Translations under genes and position numbers: made by a program
The notes under the pieces: generated by a model
Seen by the model: only the letters and a program-made list of their open reading frames with translations
Databases searched by the model: none
Told to the model about the DNA's origin: nothing
Part shown: positions 7,843 to 17,062 of the stretch, in pieces
Position numbering within the stretch: position 1 is the first letter of the stretch
How the letters are laid out: each line of letters begins with the position of its first letter
Source of the DNA: Triparma columacea
Lineage: Eukaryota > Sar > Bolidophyceae > Parmales > Triparmaceae
DNA length: 19,303 bases
Reading direction: 5' to 3'
Assembly (NCBI GenBank): GCA_030267965.1
Contig: BRYA01000690.1
Coordinates: 1 to 19,303 of the forward strand

Positions 7843-9565
7843 CTACTTGAAAGTCTTGAAGACCTTGACCCCCTTCTTGAAAACCTTAACACCCCACTTC
7901 CCTACCTTCCCCTTCGCTGCCACTCCCATCTTCATCAACCATACCCCGAGCCTCTTCGAAATAGTCTTTGATATTGGGTTCCCCAAGATGCCCCCGAATC
8001 CAAGATTGAGTACCGTGGATATAAACACGAACCTCACAGCCTCCTTAACCCCCCCATTAATCACGTCGTCCAGTATGGCGTTCGCTAGTCTACGTACAGG
8101 TGCCAGTGCCTTGTGCTCTTTGACGACTACGACAACAGGGTTCGAAGAGGTGGGAGGGGGGGGGGAGGATACGGGGGTAAGAGAAGCGACGAACCACTTT
8201 GCTTTCACCGACGTTATGGGGGAGGGTGGAGGCATCAGGATTACTTTATCGGTGCTCTCGTATGCATGGGAGGGGGGTTCGTAGCTCCCGGATGTGGTGG
8301 GCGGGTGCACGAACTTGGTAGATGATAGGATGACTATCAAGAGCGTCGTTAAGAATGCGGCCATCCTGAATCCTCCGCTTCTCCTAGCCTCCTCCGCCTC
8401 CTCGACTTGTTCATTCTCGACTTCCCCCTTGGGCTCTAGTGCCTCCGCCCTCGAGATTTCCATCCTCGCCCTCCTAACACTCTCTGGCGTTATAATCTTC
8501 TTGAAAGCCACTCCTCCACCCCTCTTGCTCGCCCTCTTTATGTCCTCCGCGATCTCCTGACTAACGTCTAACAACTTCTCCTCTTCAATCCTCATCCCAT
8601 CGTCCACGCTTGGGCTGAGGGCGTTTATGTTCGACGACACAGAACTAGAATTCTGAGATGAGGATGGGGTGCTGGAACCGCGGTCCATGGGGGAGGGGAG
8701 GGCAAAGGAAAGGGGGGTTGACTGCTTGCGGAGTAGGTAGTCGGCAGATACGAGGACCTCGTTGGGGCCGAGTTTAGGAACCTTTGAGGCCGCGCCCCAG
8801 GTTGGGGGGAGGCCCTTGCTTGAAGCTGCGACGGCTGAGCGGGCAGGAGCAAAGCGAAGATCGAAGGGGGTTAGAAACGGGATTTCTTTTTACGCAAGTG
8901 TCGTCGCTTGGCTCCTCCTCGCTCTGCCCTTTCCCTTCTTGTGCATTCTCACCTCTACTCGGCGCTGACGGCACGACTTTACCGATGCTCTCTACGGAGG
9001 AATCAGTGGAATTCATGAGGCTAGATGACTGGTCGACGTCGACGCTGAGGTTTGTCCGGACCAAGTCGGAAGCGCGGTCGTAGTTCATCCGGGTCTTGGT
9101 CCTGGAGGGCTTGGTAAGGGGTATAGTGGGGGTCTTGGAGGCATGGGATTTGTTCTTCTTCGATCCTGAGGTAGGTTTTGGGCGACTTGTCTTCTTCCTC
9201 TTCCCGTTCATTTTGCGTACCAATTTCTTCTCGATCGGAGTCTCACCCTTTGAGTTTGGGGTGTCGGGGTCAGGGGTGTCAGGAGACTGTATCACCATGG
9301 TCATACCAAAGTCGTCCGCGACGATACTCGATCTCTCCCTTCTAGCCTGCTTCCTCTTCTTACTCGAGTCAGTAATGTTCCTTGAACTCTTCTTGCGACG
9401 GGGGGAGGAAATGCGCCGACTCGAGTTTATTGTCGGAGCAAATATTGCACCCCACTGCTCTATTACAGACGCAAATCCAGTCTTTTTAGGGACATAATTA
9501 GATGCATGCGCTGGTGAGGAGTTAGATGAGAGCGAACCTAAAGGTTTGCGGGCAGGAGATGACAT
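7843..9565 (-). CDS. Unrecognised basic protein with one transmembrane segment (2 exons)
   Basis: I do not recognise the family. Proposed exons are 9565-8953 and 8834-7843, joined in phase 1 (donor GAG/GTGAGA, acceptor CGCTCAG after a C-rich tract with CTAAC), giving 534 residues. Residues 1-204 are Ser/Pro-rich with strong bipartite-NLS-like basic clusters (RRISSPRRKKSSRN, KKRKQARRERSS, KKLVRKMNGKRKK) and several SP/TP sites. The middle is hydrophilic, with an acidic/basic helix near residues 285-355. One clear hydrophobic helix, MAAFLTTLLIVILSS, lies at about 362-376. A Pro/Ser linker follows, then a C-terminal amphipathic part with a second weaker hydrophobic stretch (AVRFVFISTVLNLGFGGILGN) and a lysine/valine-rich tail (GVKVFKKGVKVF). 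The start is the first true ATG; a longer frame begins with TTG and is not credible. A nuclear-targeted N-terminus plus a membrane anchor suggests, without proving, an inner nuclear membrane protein. Confidence 0.7.
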
Positions 9566-9873
9566 TTTCTTGAAATTGGTCAAACCAAATCTGGTCAAAA
9601 CTGATTGCAACGGTAACTGAAGAACAAACTTTGTAGTCGCGTCTTCGTTTCGTTTCTCTTCGTTGTACTTGGGGGGAGAGGGGGGCTAGTTTGATTACAA
9701 GAAGTGAAATTCGAATGCGGCGCGGTTGGGTTGAATAGTCGTTAAAGTAATGCAGAGGGAGGACCTCAAGGGGAGGACATCTTGGGGGGGAAATGGAAAT
9801 AGTGCAAGGGAACTTCCATTTCAGTCAAAAGCCTTGTGCCCTTCATTACATCGCCCCTCCGTCCCTCTACCCC
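9566..9873. other. Intergenic between two minus-strand genes
   Basis: These 308 bp hold the 3' end of the COMMD gene and the promoter and 5' UTR of the basic membrane protein. G-rich runs appear at 9671-9685 and 9784-9790 (plus strand), and a T/C-rich stretch lies at 9620-9665. I see no gene or recognisable element. Confidence 0.5.
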
Positions 9874-10736
9874 CTATCCCTGGAGTGCTTTGTTGGCCTG
9901 TTTAACCTTGTACAAAATATCCTGTGATTTCTCGTTAGTGTTAGACCCTTCGTGTCTCTTCTTCGTCCTCCGCTCCTGCTACATGTCTCACGGCTTACCT
10001 TCATCCCGCTCAACCCAACCTCCATCTCCTCCACCCTCTCATTTCCTCCGTTGTCTACGACCCTGAACCTGCACAAGAACACGGGCACGTTCTCCCCTGT
10101 CCCTGAGGACCTCACGCGGTAGTCGAGCCTCCAGTCGAAACCGACCATCGTGTCTTTGCTGCTGTTGGAGAGGTTCGGGAGGGTGCCAGTGTGGGAAAGG
10201 AGGGAACGGAGGGGGGCGTAGCACTGGGAATAGAAGGAGACCACAGAGGCTATTTGGGGGGGGGGGAGGGGAACGTCCTCGAGGTACTGGGTGAACGACT
10301 CAGAGGTCGAGCTGGTACGGACGAAAGCAATTATCGTGCTTGTTAAGGCGGCTGGGGGAGGGAGCACGTGGGCACAAGCAGAGCAAGTGTGTGGGGGTGA
10401 GGGGGAGAGGGGGTTAGAGGGATTGGTTGCAACAAAGACTTCGGACGAGTATTTAGGAGTTGCACGGCCACCGGAATTTATCCTCCTCCCCCCGCCTCTC
10501 CCCCTCCTCCTGCCCCCCCTCCCCCCCCCCTCCCCCCCCAACTCACAGTGTGCCTTAGCAGTGATCTCCTTTCCCCCGCAGTCCCCCTCGATGCCCTCTA
10601 TCGGTCCCCCTCCCATGTACTTCTCCTCCCTCGTTAGCATACCGAAGACGCACTTAACAAACTTGGGGAAGGTGCTTTCGGGGATGGAGGATAAAACACG
10701 AAGGCTGCTTTGGTTGGAGGTAGGAAGGATATCCAT
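9874..10736 (-). CDS. COMM-domain protein, COMMD3-like (3 exons)
   Basis: This is a COMMD-family subunit. COMMD proteins assemble with CCDC22/CCDC93 in the Commander complex for endosomal recycling and also modulate cullin ligases. Proposed exons are 10736-10547, 10351-9999 and 9921-9874, with consistent phases, giving 196 residues, normal for the family. The helical N-terminal domain has the TQYLED motif (85-90) shared with COMMD3. The COMM domain (about 134-196) contains FDWRLDYRVRS, NVPVFLCRFRV and, after the second intron, DILYKVKQANKALQG, the expected terminal helix. Donors are GTGAGT and GTAAGC; acceptors are CCCCCAG and ATCACAG. The start codon has an ideal context (GCCATGG). Without splicing, the frame runs through both introns and ends 7 nt further on; that reading replaces the COMM helix and inserts Gly/Arg repeats. 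Assignment to COMMD3 rather than a sister paralogue is tentative. Confidence 0.87.
10352..10546 (-). other. Intron 1 of COMMD gene with extreme G-then-C composition
   Basis: This 195-nt intron begins GTGAGTTGG and for about 60 nt is almost all G with single interruptions (plus strand 10484-10540). Its second half is C-rich, with CTAAC and a CCCCCAG acceptor. It has no stop in the host frame, so an unspliced transcript would translate into a Gly/Arg-rich insert. Confidence 0.75.
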
Positions 10737-11482
10737 GGCGAGTATAGGAATGGGGGGGGGAGTAAGGTCGATGGGTACGGGGGGGGGGCGAACAAGAGGA
10801 TTTGGTTCGTTCTGATAGTGAAAAGGGTGGTGAAAAATAGGAAGATCCCAGATTCCGACTGATGGGATCCTCCTTAAACCTTTGGGGGAAGTCGGAAAGT
10901 CGGGGGGAAAATTGTGTGTTATCGTCTTTCCCTACTTTTAATATTTCGCCGTGGTACCCCCTACCGTAAGGTGTAGGTAGAGCACAATACGATTGTCGTT
11001 TTTCCCAACAATCTGGTCAAAATTTCCCGACTTTCAAAGGCCAACACTTCGAATCGCTGCACTGGACTTCTCCTCCTTTTCCTTATCATCATAACTTCCA
11101 ACAAATGTAAGACTGGGTTGTCGTATTGTGCGCGTCATTTCATTAGTCTCTTTCGATTATTGAGCTTATTACCCCCTAATCTCGTGTATCTATTGTTTGA
11201 TGTTGTTTGTGTGTTTAAAATGACTCCGAAACTTGCCGTGGAGTCGAAGAAGGCTTTTGTCAAAAAAAAATCAAACTGAGGAGCTTTTTAGAAGTTTGAT
11301 ATGTCCAATTTGCTAACCCTGGTCATTCGTGTAAACTATTCGCACACCAAATCTGATACTATCCTCATTAAAGCCTCATTCATCAAAAGCATAAACAGAA
11401 AAAGGAACACTCTCTCAAACACACTCTCAAACACACACTCTTAGAAGCAATCGCGTTTTCCAAACACAACAACAGCACAATT
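10737..11482. promoter_or_regulatory. Divergent intergenic region, COMMD / UBA-coiled-coil gene
   Basis: These 746 bp lie between two head-to-head start codons. An 11-bp inverted pair (GCACAATACGA at 10982-10992, TCGTATTGTGC at 11121-11131) lies inside. Just upstream of the plus-strand ATG is an A/C-rich leader containing a repeated CTCTCAAACACA unit (about 11411-11440), probably 5' UTR. G-rich runs near 10751 and 10783 belong to the COMMD side. No ORF of interest was found. Confidence 0.5.
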
Positions 11483-14072
11483 ATGACTCAGGTTGAAGTT
11501 GAAGAAGACATTAGCCTTGTAGGTAACAATGGTGGCTTCAACAGCGTAGACGGCAGCGCCAATACAGAGGCTAAGAAGAAGAAGAAGAAGAAGAAGCGCA
11601 GCAAGAAGAAGAAGGCTGCACCTCCTACCAATTCTGGCCAAGAGAGTAACGCGGGACTCAGCCACCAGCAGTTGGTCCTGAGGAGCGTGATGAGCGAGGG
11701 TTACAATGAGGATGAGGTCAATAAAGCTGTCGGTGAAATGTGGGATAAGTCTTTAATGTACGATAACGTCAAAGCAATTTTGAAGTATCTCAAAGGGGAG
11801 AAGGGAGGGGACGATGAGGATAGCGACGACGAGGAGAAGGAGCGCAAACCTAGGGTAGAGAAGGAGAAGGAGGAGGAGGAGAAGAAGGAGCCCCCTAGTG
11901 CATCCTCCTCCCCCTCAAACTCCGCTCCAAAGGTTGCTCAGCCGTCCTCTCCCAAAGGCCAGGCGGTGGCCTCGCCTGACATGGAGACATGGACATTCAT
12001 CAAGCGCCTCACCTACGCAGCTTCGTACAATGAGATGGCCTCCTCCGTCTACGCCATCCACACCTGGTCCACCACGGCCACCAACGCCGAGCTGAAGCAG
12101 TTCGTCAACAACGACGTTATCAGGGTCTTCCTGAAGAGGGCCGTGGAGTGCGAGGAGAGCGTCTGGGGGAAAATCAAGGGGAACCTGGGGGACATTTTGA
12201 ACAGGGTCGGAAAGGGGGGGGGGAAGGCTATGGAGGTGCTTGAGGGGGGGAGGGAGATTAAATCAGAGGGGGGCATCGAGGTGAGTGTTTTAGGGTGTCT
12301 CAGAAGTGAGTCGACAGATTGTTACTGCCACTTGGTACACTAACGCCTCCCCCCCCCCCCAATACACAACACACGCAGCTCTCCATCGTCGTTGACCAGG
12401 TCTGCAAGGCCTTCTCTGCACTTTTTTTCTCCATCCCGTCCACCCCCACCCCGAGCACGAACGGTCCCTCCAGCAAGGACGAGGCCCTCGGAAAGCTCGT
12501 CAAGAAGCTCTCCAAGATCAAACCACCCACCAAGAAGAGCAGTAAGGTGAGAGAGAAGATATGAGGAGTAAAGGGGGGGATTAGTGAAAGGGAGGATTCG
12601 AATTACTTAACCAAACGCTGATCTTAACGCCCTTTGTTCGTCGCTTCGCTTCTCCCACAGACTGAGCCCCTCAGAACCCTTTTTCAGAGGAGGGAAATGG
12701 TGCAGCACGCTTTGGAACTCAGCGAGAAGATCCTCTCGATCAAGCAAGGTCGGGAGATTGACGGGGAGAACGATAAGCAGGGGAAGGCGTCGGCTGTCAA
12801 AAAGTCCCTCGAGATGCTCGGCAGAATTGAGGAGGAGCTCCCTCCTGGTAAATTGAGGGAGAAGCTCGTCCCAAAGGACGTCAGCGTGAAACTCGAGAAC
12901 ATCAGTAAGCACGAGGAGGAGTTTGCTGGGGTCAAGAGTGAGATCGCAGGCCTCAAAGACGAGAAGAATGTTGTCTTGGGGCCCAAGGAGAAGGAAGTTG
13001 AGAGGATCGATGAGGAGGTGAGTTTGGAGCGGAGCGTAACGTTGCTTCCACCCCCGTGCCCTAATTCACCAACTAACCTTTCGTCTATCGTCTTCCGCAG
13101 CTCGACGAAATCGAGAGGGAGGAGGAGGAGCTCTTGAGGAAGATTGAAAAACTCAAGGAGAGGAGGGGGGGACTTGAAAGGGAGAAGGACGAAATCAAGG
13201 GCGACATCGCGGACGTCGAGGAAGAGTTCAAAATACAATTCGATAGGTTGAACGATAAGTGCAAGGGCACAGTGGGGTTGATACAGCTGAACGAGGGCTT
13301 GGAGAACATGGAGAGGAACTTTGCTGGATTCTTCAAGGCAGTTAGAGAGGAAGTCGAGAGCGGGGGAGAGGGGGGGGGGAAGAAAGGTGGTGGTAACAAA
13401 GAGGGCGGAGCCCCGGTCGGGGACGTAGGCGCGGAGTACAAGAGGGACTATGTCAACAGGGCAAAGCACTACCTCGAGACCGAGGCGGCTTGCATAGCAA
13501 GTTTAGAAGGGAGGATAGAGGAGGCCTCGAACAAGCTGAAGCAGCTGAGCGTGGAAATCAACGAATGCGAGGCTCTGGGCATGAAGAGCATCGTCGCAGA
13601 GCTTGAGGACAATGTGAATAGGCTGAAAAAGGAGGCTTTTGAGGACAAGGGGGTCGTGGAGAAACTAAGGGAGGAGGCTAGAAAGGCGGTGGAGAAGACA
13701 AGGAAAATGGGGGGTGAGGGGATCTCTAGGCTTGCCAGGGAGTGCGGAGTTTGGGGGGGAGAGGAGAATGGGGGGTTGGAGGATTCCGAAGAGGCTGCTG
13801 TCTCGGGTCAAGTCTCGGACGATCGGGAGGAGCAGCTGGAGGCTCCACCCTCGCCTCCCAAGGTTTCGCAAAAGCAGAGCCCTACGATAAAAAAGTTTTT
13901 GGGATGGGCCAAGCCGCAGTCGAACCCCAACGAATTCACGGACAATATCGCGGCGCTCACGTTGACGGAGATACAGAAGGCGGAACTGGAGGAGAAGGAA
14001 ATGGAGAAAAAGAAGAATACACTAAAGGGCGAAGAAGAGGGGGGGGAGGGGGGTGAAGAGAGCGAAGATTAA
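11483..14072 (+). CDS. UBA-like domain and coiled-coil protein (4 exons)
   Basis: The exact family is not recognised. Exons 11483-12280, 12379-12546, 12661-13017 and 13101-14072 are all phase 0, giving 764 residues. Donors are GTGAGT, GTGAGA and GTGAGT; acceptors are CGCAG, CCACAG and CGCAG. An N-terminal polylysine block (31-44) is followed by a three-helix UBA/CUE-like unit (about 58-105: LRSVMSEGYNEDEVNKAVGE, then YDNVKAILKYL). Then come an acidic/basic charged linker and a helical segment with aromatic residues (about 166-245). From about residue 325 to 680 long heptad-like E/K/L stretches predict coiled coil, interrupted by a Gly-rich linker. The tail has the motif SPTIKKFLGWAKPQSNPNEF and ends in an acidic Glu/Gly run. 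A ubiquitin-binding scaffold is a reasonable inference, nothing more. The large minus-strand ORF across 12684-13469 is a codon-complement shadow. Confidence 0.85.
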
Positions 14073-14181
14073 AGCCGGGTTTTAAAGTGGGGGAGGGGGA
14101 GGGGGGAGGGGCGTAGGTTAAGAAGAGAATGCGATGAATTTAAAGAGGGGAATTGCAATGTGAAAGATGGAGGGGTTGTTA
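14073..14181. other. 109-bp tail-to-tail spacer with G-rich tract
   Basis: This lies between the stops of the UBA/coiled-coil gene and the pseudokinase. From 14089 to 14111 the plus strand is four G runs (5, 5, 6 and 4) separated by single A residues, beginning 16 nt after the upstream stop. It is an obvious quadruplex-capable motif in the 3' UTR. Confidence 0.7.
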
Positions 14182-15827
14182 TTATCGACTGGCATCTTCC
14201 AAGTTGTCGATAAAATTCGACATCTCTCTTCTTTTTCGCATCATCTCGTAGGCCTGGTTCTTGGAGTTTTGTAATTCGCCGCCGGAATCTGAGGAGGAGG
14301 AAGGAGGGACTGGGAAGGAGGCGTCGGCTGTTTTTGGGGGGTTGGACTTGATGCCCCCCCCGCCCGCGTTCTTTAGGAAAGCTTTCTGGGCGATGGTAAG
14401 CTGGGGGGGGAGGGGTTAGAGAGAGAGAGAGTATGTTTCAAGTGGCTTGAGATCACTGCACTGACCTTCTTTGAAGTACTCGACGGAGGAGCTGAAGTCT
14501 GAGGTAAGGCAGCAGCAGGATTGGACGCAGCCAACGACAGCGACTCTGTTGTGCTGAAGCTCTCGAAGTCCTCCAGTCCTTCCCAAGCGTTTGGCGCAGA
14601 CCTATTGGTCGAAGGCTGCTGCTGCTCGGAAGGAGCTTTTTTGCGATTGTTTGTTGGCGGGGTACTGCCTCCGGATGTTGCGACGCTGCCACCCCTGGAG
14701 AGGTAAGGGAGAGGAATTGAACTACTACTTTCAGAACCTTGCAAGTCTAGGGTCGGGTTGGGGCTGCCCTGGGTGCTACTGCTGGATGGAGGGGAGGGGG
14801 GGGGTTAGGGGGGGAAGATGAGGACAGGATTGACACCAAGGAAGGGGGCGGATAGTTCGCACCTGCTACGGCCGCCGGAGGAAGAAATTCTACCGATATT
14901 TTGGGGCCTCGTCGAGGAGTGTTCTATGGGGTTCTCGTTAAGGGCGCCCCGAAGGAAAGGATGCTGAAGGAGAAGTTTTGCCTTGGTCCCCTCCTTGTTA
15001 CACTCCTGTACGAAGGATCTCGCCGCAGCAGGGAGATCCAAGTTGTCGTCCATCGTAAATAAGTGGGCAGCGAGATTACCCAAATCTCGGACATCTTTAG
15101 ACTGATGACGAGACAACTCATGCTGAGGGGACGCGGATGGGAGGAGGAGGGAAAGGAGCGTAAAGGGGGGCGTGTAAGTCAGGGTCGGTCTATTTAAAAA
15201 CTAAACCTTAAGTCTTTAGAACGACCAACTCACCTCTTCCCAAGATCGAGAGGAGTAAGGGAAGTAATTTGCAAGCTGGTGTAGAGGGGGGAGAGGTGGG
15301 TGAGAAATAAAGGGACAGAGTATACTGGAATGGCACTAACCCGCCCAGCTACTCGCCTTTAGAATGTTTCCCCGACACAGGAATACATTCTCCACACAAA
15401 CTCCCAAACTTCCACCATGGAAATGCCCCTGCGAGTGCAAGTAGGCAAGACCCGACGTGATTTGCAACAGGTACGAAGCAACCACATTTAATGATAGCGA
15501 CGATGGCACGTCACAATCATCTACTATCGACTCGAGCAAGCTAGAGAGAGGACCTCCTGAGCAGAGCTCACCGAAGATGGGAATAGTAGTGGAGGAGGAA
15601 GTAGTAGAAGTCGATGAAGGAACCACATATCTCACCAAGTTCTTGTGCTCAAGGTGCATCACAGAAGCGACGTCCTTCACAAACATCGCGTCATTGACCT
15701 CGCAAACCATCCAGAGTCTGCCTGTCTCGTCATCCATGGCCCGAAAAGATACACCATCCACCCCAAATGCATTCAAAAGCTTCGGCAAGGGTTTCTTCGC
15801 GACAGTATAAGATATCGGTGGGTGCAT
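14182..15827 (-). CDS. Degenerate protein kinase (pseudokinase), PXK-like (5 exons)
   Basis: Proposed exons in transcript order are 15827-15357, 15275-15234, 15122-14863, 14781-14466 and 14400-14182; phases agree and give 435 residues. The protein-kinase fold is visible: FRAMDDETGRLWMVCEV (beta2-beta3), HLEHKNLVRYVVP, FGELCSGGPLSSLLES (hinge), QITSGLAYLHSQGHFHGG (catalytic loop region), ILKLANYF (beta8), SKDVRDLGNLAAHLF (alphaF) and AKLLLQHPFLRG (C-lobe end). Every catalytic position is changed: VAIK Lys is C42, the alphaC Glu is D52, HRD is HGG (137-139), DFG is NYF (160-162). It should therefore be catalytically dead and act as a scaffold. The tail is low-complexity Ser/Pro/Gln, ending in a conserved-looking basic/acidic helix (AYEMMRKRREMSNFIDNLED). 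The YLHSQG...ENVFL pattern resembles PXK. Exon 1 ends in a GC donor. An additional upstream exon cannot be excluded; a longer frame to 16010 begins with GTG and is not used. Confidence 0.8.
15276..15356 (-). other. GC-AG intron in pseudokinase
   Basis: The first intron (81 nt) appears to use the minor donor AAG/GCGAGT with acceptor CACCAG. It is the only choice that keeps the frame and restores the kinase beta8 strand (ILK joined to LANYF). A nearby GT (GTTAGT, starting 11 nt further into the intron) would put the following 42-nt exon and the alphaF exon out of frame. Confidence 0.6.
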
Positions 15828-17062
15828 GATTAGAGCCAGAGAGGGAGGGAGATGAGGGAGGGAGGGGGGGGGTTCCAAATCAGTTCGCTCGAGGGGCAGG
15901 GGAATTGGGCAATTTCCTTCGAAACAAATATTAGTGGGTTTGTATTTGAACCCTAGGTCGTGACGGGTGCCAGTTACTGATGTATTGACCGACAATAGAG
16001 ATGTTTCCACTCAAGATGGCTATATTCCTCACTGTCTTTCCACGATTTTCATTTTCAGATTTTTCGTGACCCAGGTGAAATTCTTTTCAATCCAATTTTA
16101 AATACATATATATACTAATTTATGTATGTTAAGCACTACATACTATTACAATAAAAAATGGAATCATTTATGAAAATATATTATATCTAAGAAATTTCAA
16201 ATATTTATTTAGGTGATATAAATATACGTAAAGATTCAAAATTGTATAAATGTGAGATAATTGCATATATCAAGTTACATTTGAGACATTACTAAAATTA
16301 TATTCTTGAGATGTCAAAACAAGTTTCATATTATCATATATACTAAATTAGTTTATTATATTGAATATCAATAGCAACATATATTTCGTAGCTATAAAAT
16401 AGACAATTCAATTTTTCCGATTTTCGATTTGCAAGTGCACATCCTTAACCACAAAATTAATCTAGTGTGCGACTACCTAACACCAAATTAAGAGCACCTC
16501 AGCTCTTCTCGACATCGAACTCGACGCAAAACCTTCCTCGTTGAAGCGAAACTTCCCCGAGGCCACCCCCAACACTCCCTCCTCACCGCAACTGGTTTTA
16601 CTGGTTTTGTTGATCTCCCCCATTAGGACATCTCGCACCCCGTAACTCACTTTTTACATTCATCTACGACTCCCACCAGAACCTCATTGCATATTTGACT
16701 CCCCCGCTGTCCAACAACACATCATTGTCCATCCTGCCCTGAGCCCTCCTGACCCAGGCTCATTTTTTAAGCTTGCGGACAGCATATTCGTCAAGGTAAG
16801 TGACGCAGAGGGGGGGGGGGGATAATATGACGAGAAAGTGATGCTTTGAGGCCTTCGCAAACCTTTTCATTGTGGAGATCAATGGCAGAAGAACACAGCA
16901 GATGGCAAGATTGTAGGGTACAAGGGGGCCTTCTCGGCAATTTCTTGAAACTGGTCGTAAAGAGCATTGGAAGCTCGACTTACCTTTCGCTAAGCTCACC
17001 GCACCCAATTTTTTCGCCCTTGCGCGCCGTTAGATACCAAGAAAGCCAATTTGAGTGTAAAA
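15828..17062. other. AT-rich divergent intergenic region with probable 5'-UTR intron
   Basis: These 1235 bp separate the head-to-head pseudokinase and START-like gene. 15828-16010 is pyrimidine-rich on the minus strand (pseudokinase 5' leader). 16015-16440 is strikingly AT-rich, with many ATAT and TATA words and no ORF. 16490-17062 returns to ordinary composition; it contains a good acceptor (CCCCCATTAG at 16626) and a strong donor (AAG/GTAAGT at 16796). The donor probably pairs with CGCCGTTAG at 17033, giving a leader intron for the START-like gene. No in-frame ATG was found upstream, so this part is read as untranslated. Confidence 0.5.

Noticed and set aside
8774..8952. Continuation of the membrane-protein first exon to the stop at 8774
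   Set aside because: A good GTGAGA donor at 8952 and a strong acceptor at 8835 join it in phase to the downstream exon; the unspliced tail looks like intron.
9096..9497. 133-codon plus-strand ORF with hydrophobic Phe/Leu stretches that look like membrane segments
   Set aside because: The hydrophobicity comes from reading antisense to Lys/Arg-rich NLS codons of the minus-strand gene.
9867..10736. Single-exon 289-residue version of the COMMD gene
   Set aside because: It includes Gly/Arg-rich intron translation and loses the terminal COMM helix, which is restored precisely by splicing.
12684..13469. 261-codon minus-strand ORF
   Set aside because: It is Leu/Ser/Pro-rich and lies exactly opposite Glu/Lys codons of the coiled-coil gene; it also crosses that gene's intron. 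It is a complement shadow.
15828..16010. N-terminal extension of the pseudokinase to 16010
   Set aside because: The extension starts with GTG, has no ATG, and covers a pyrimidine-rich leader; a eukaryotic start at 15827 is preferred.
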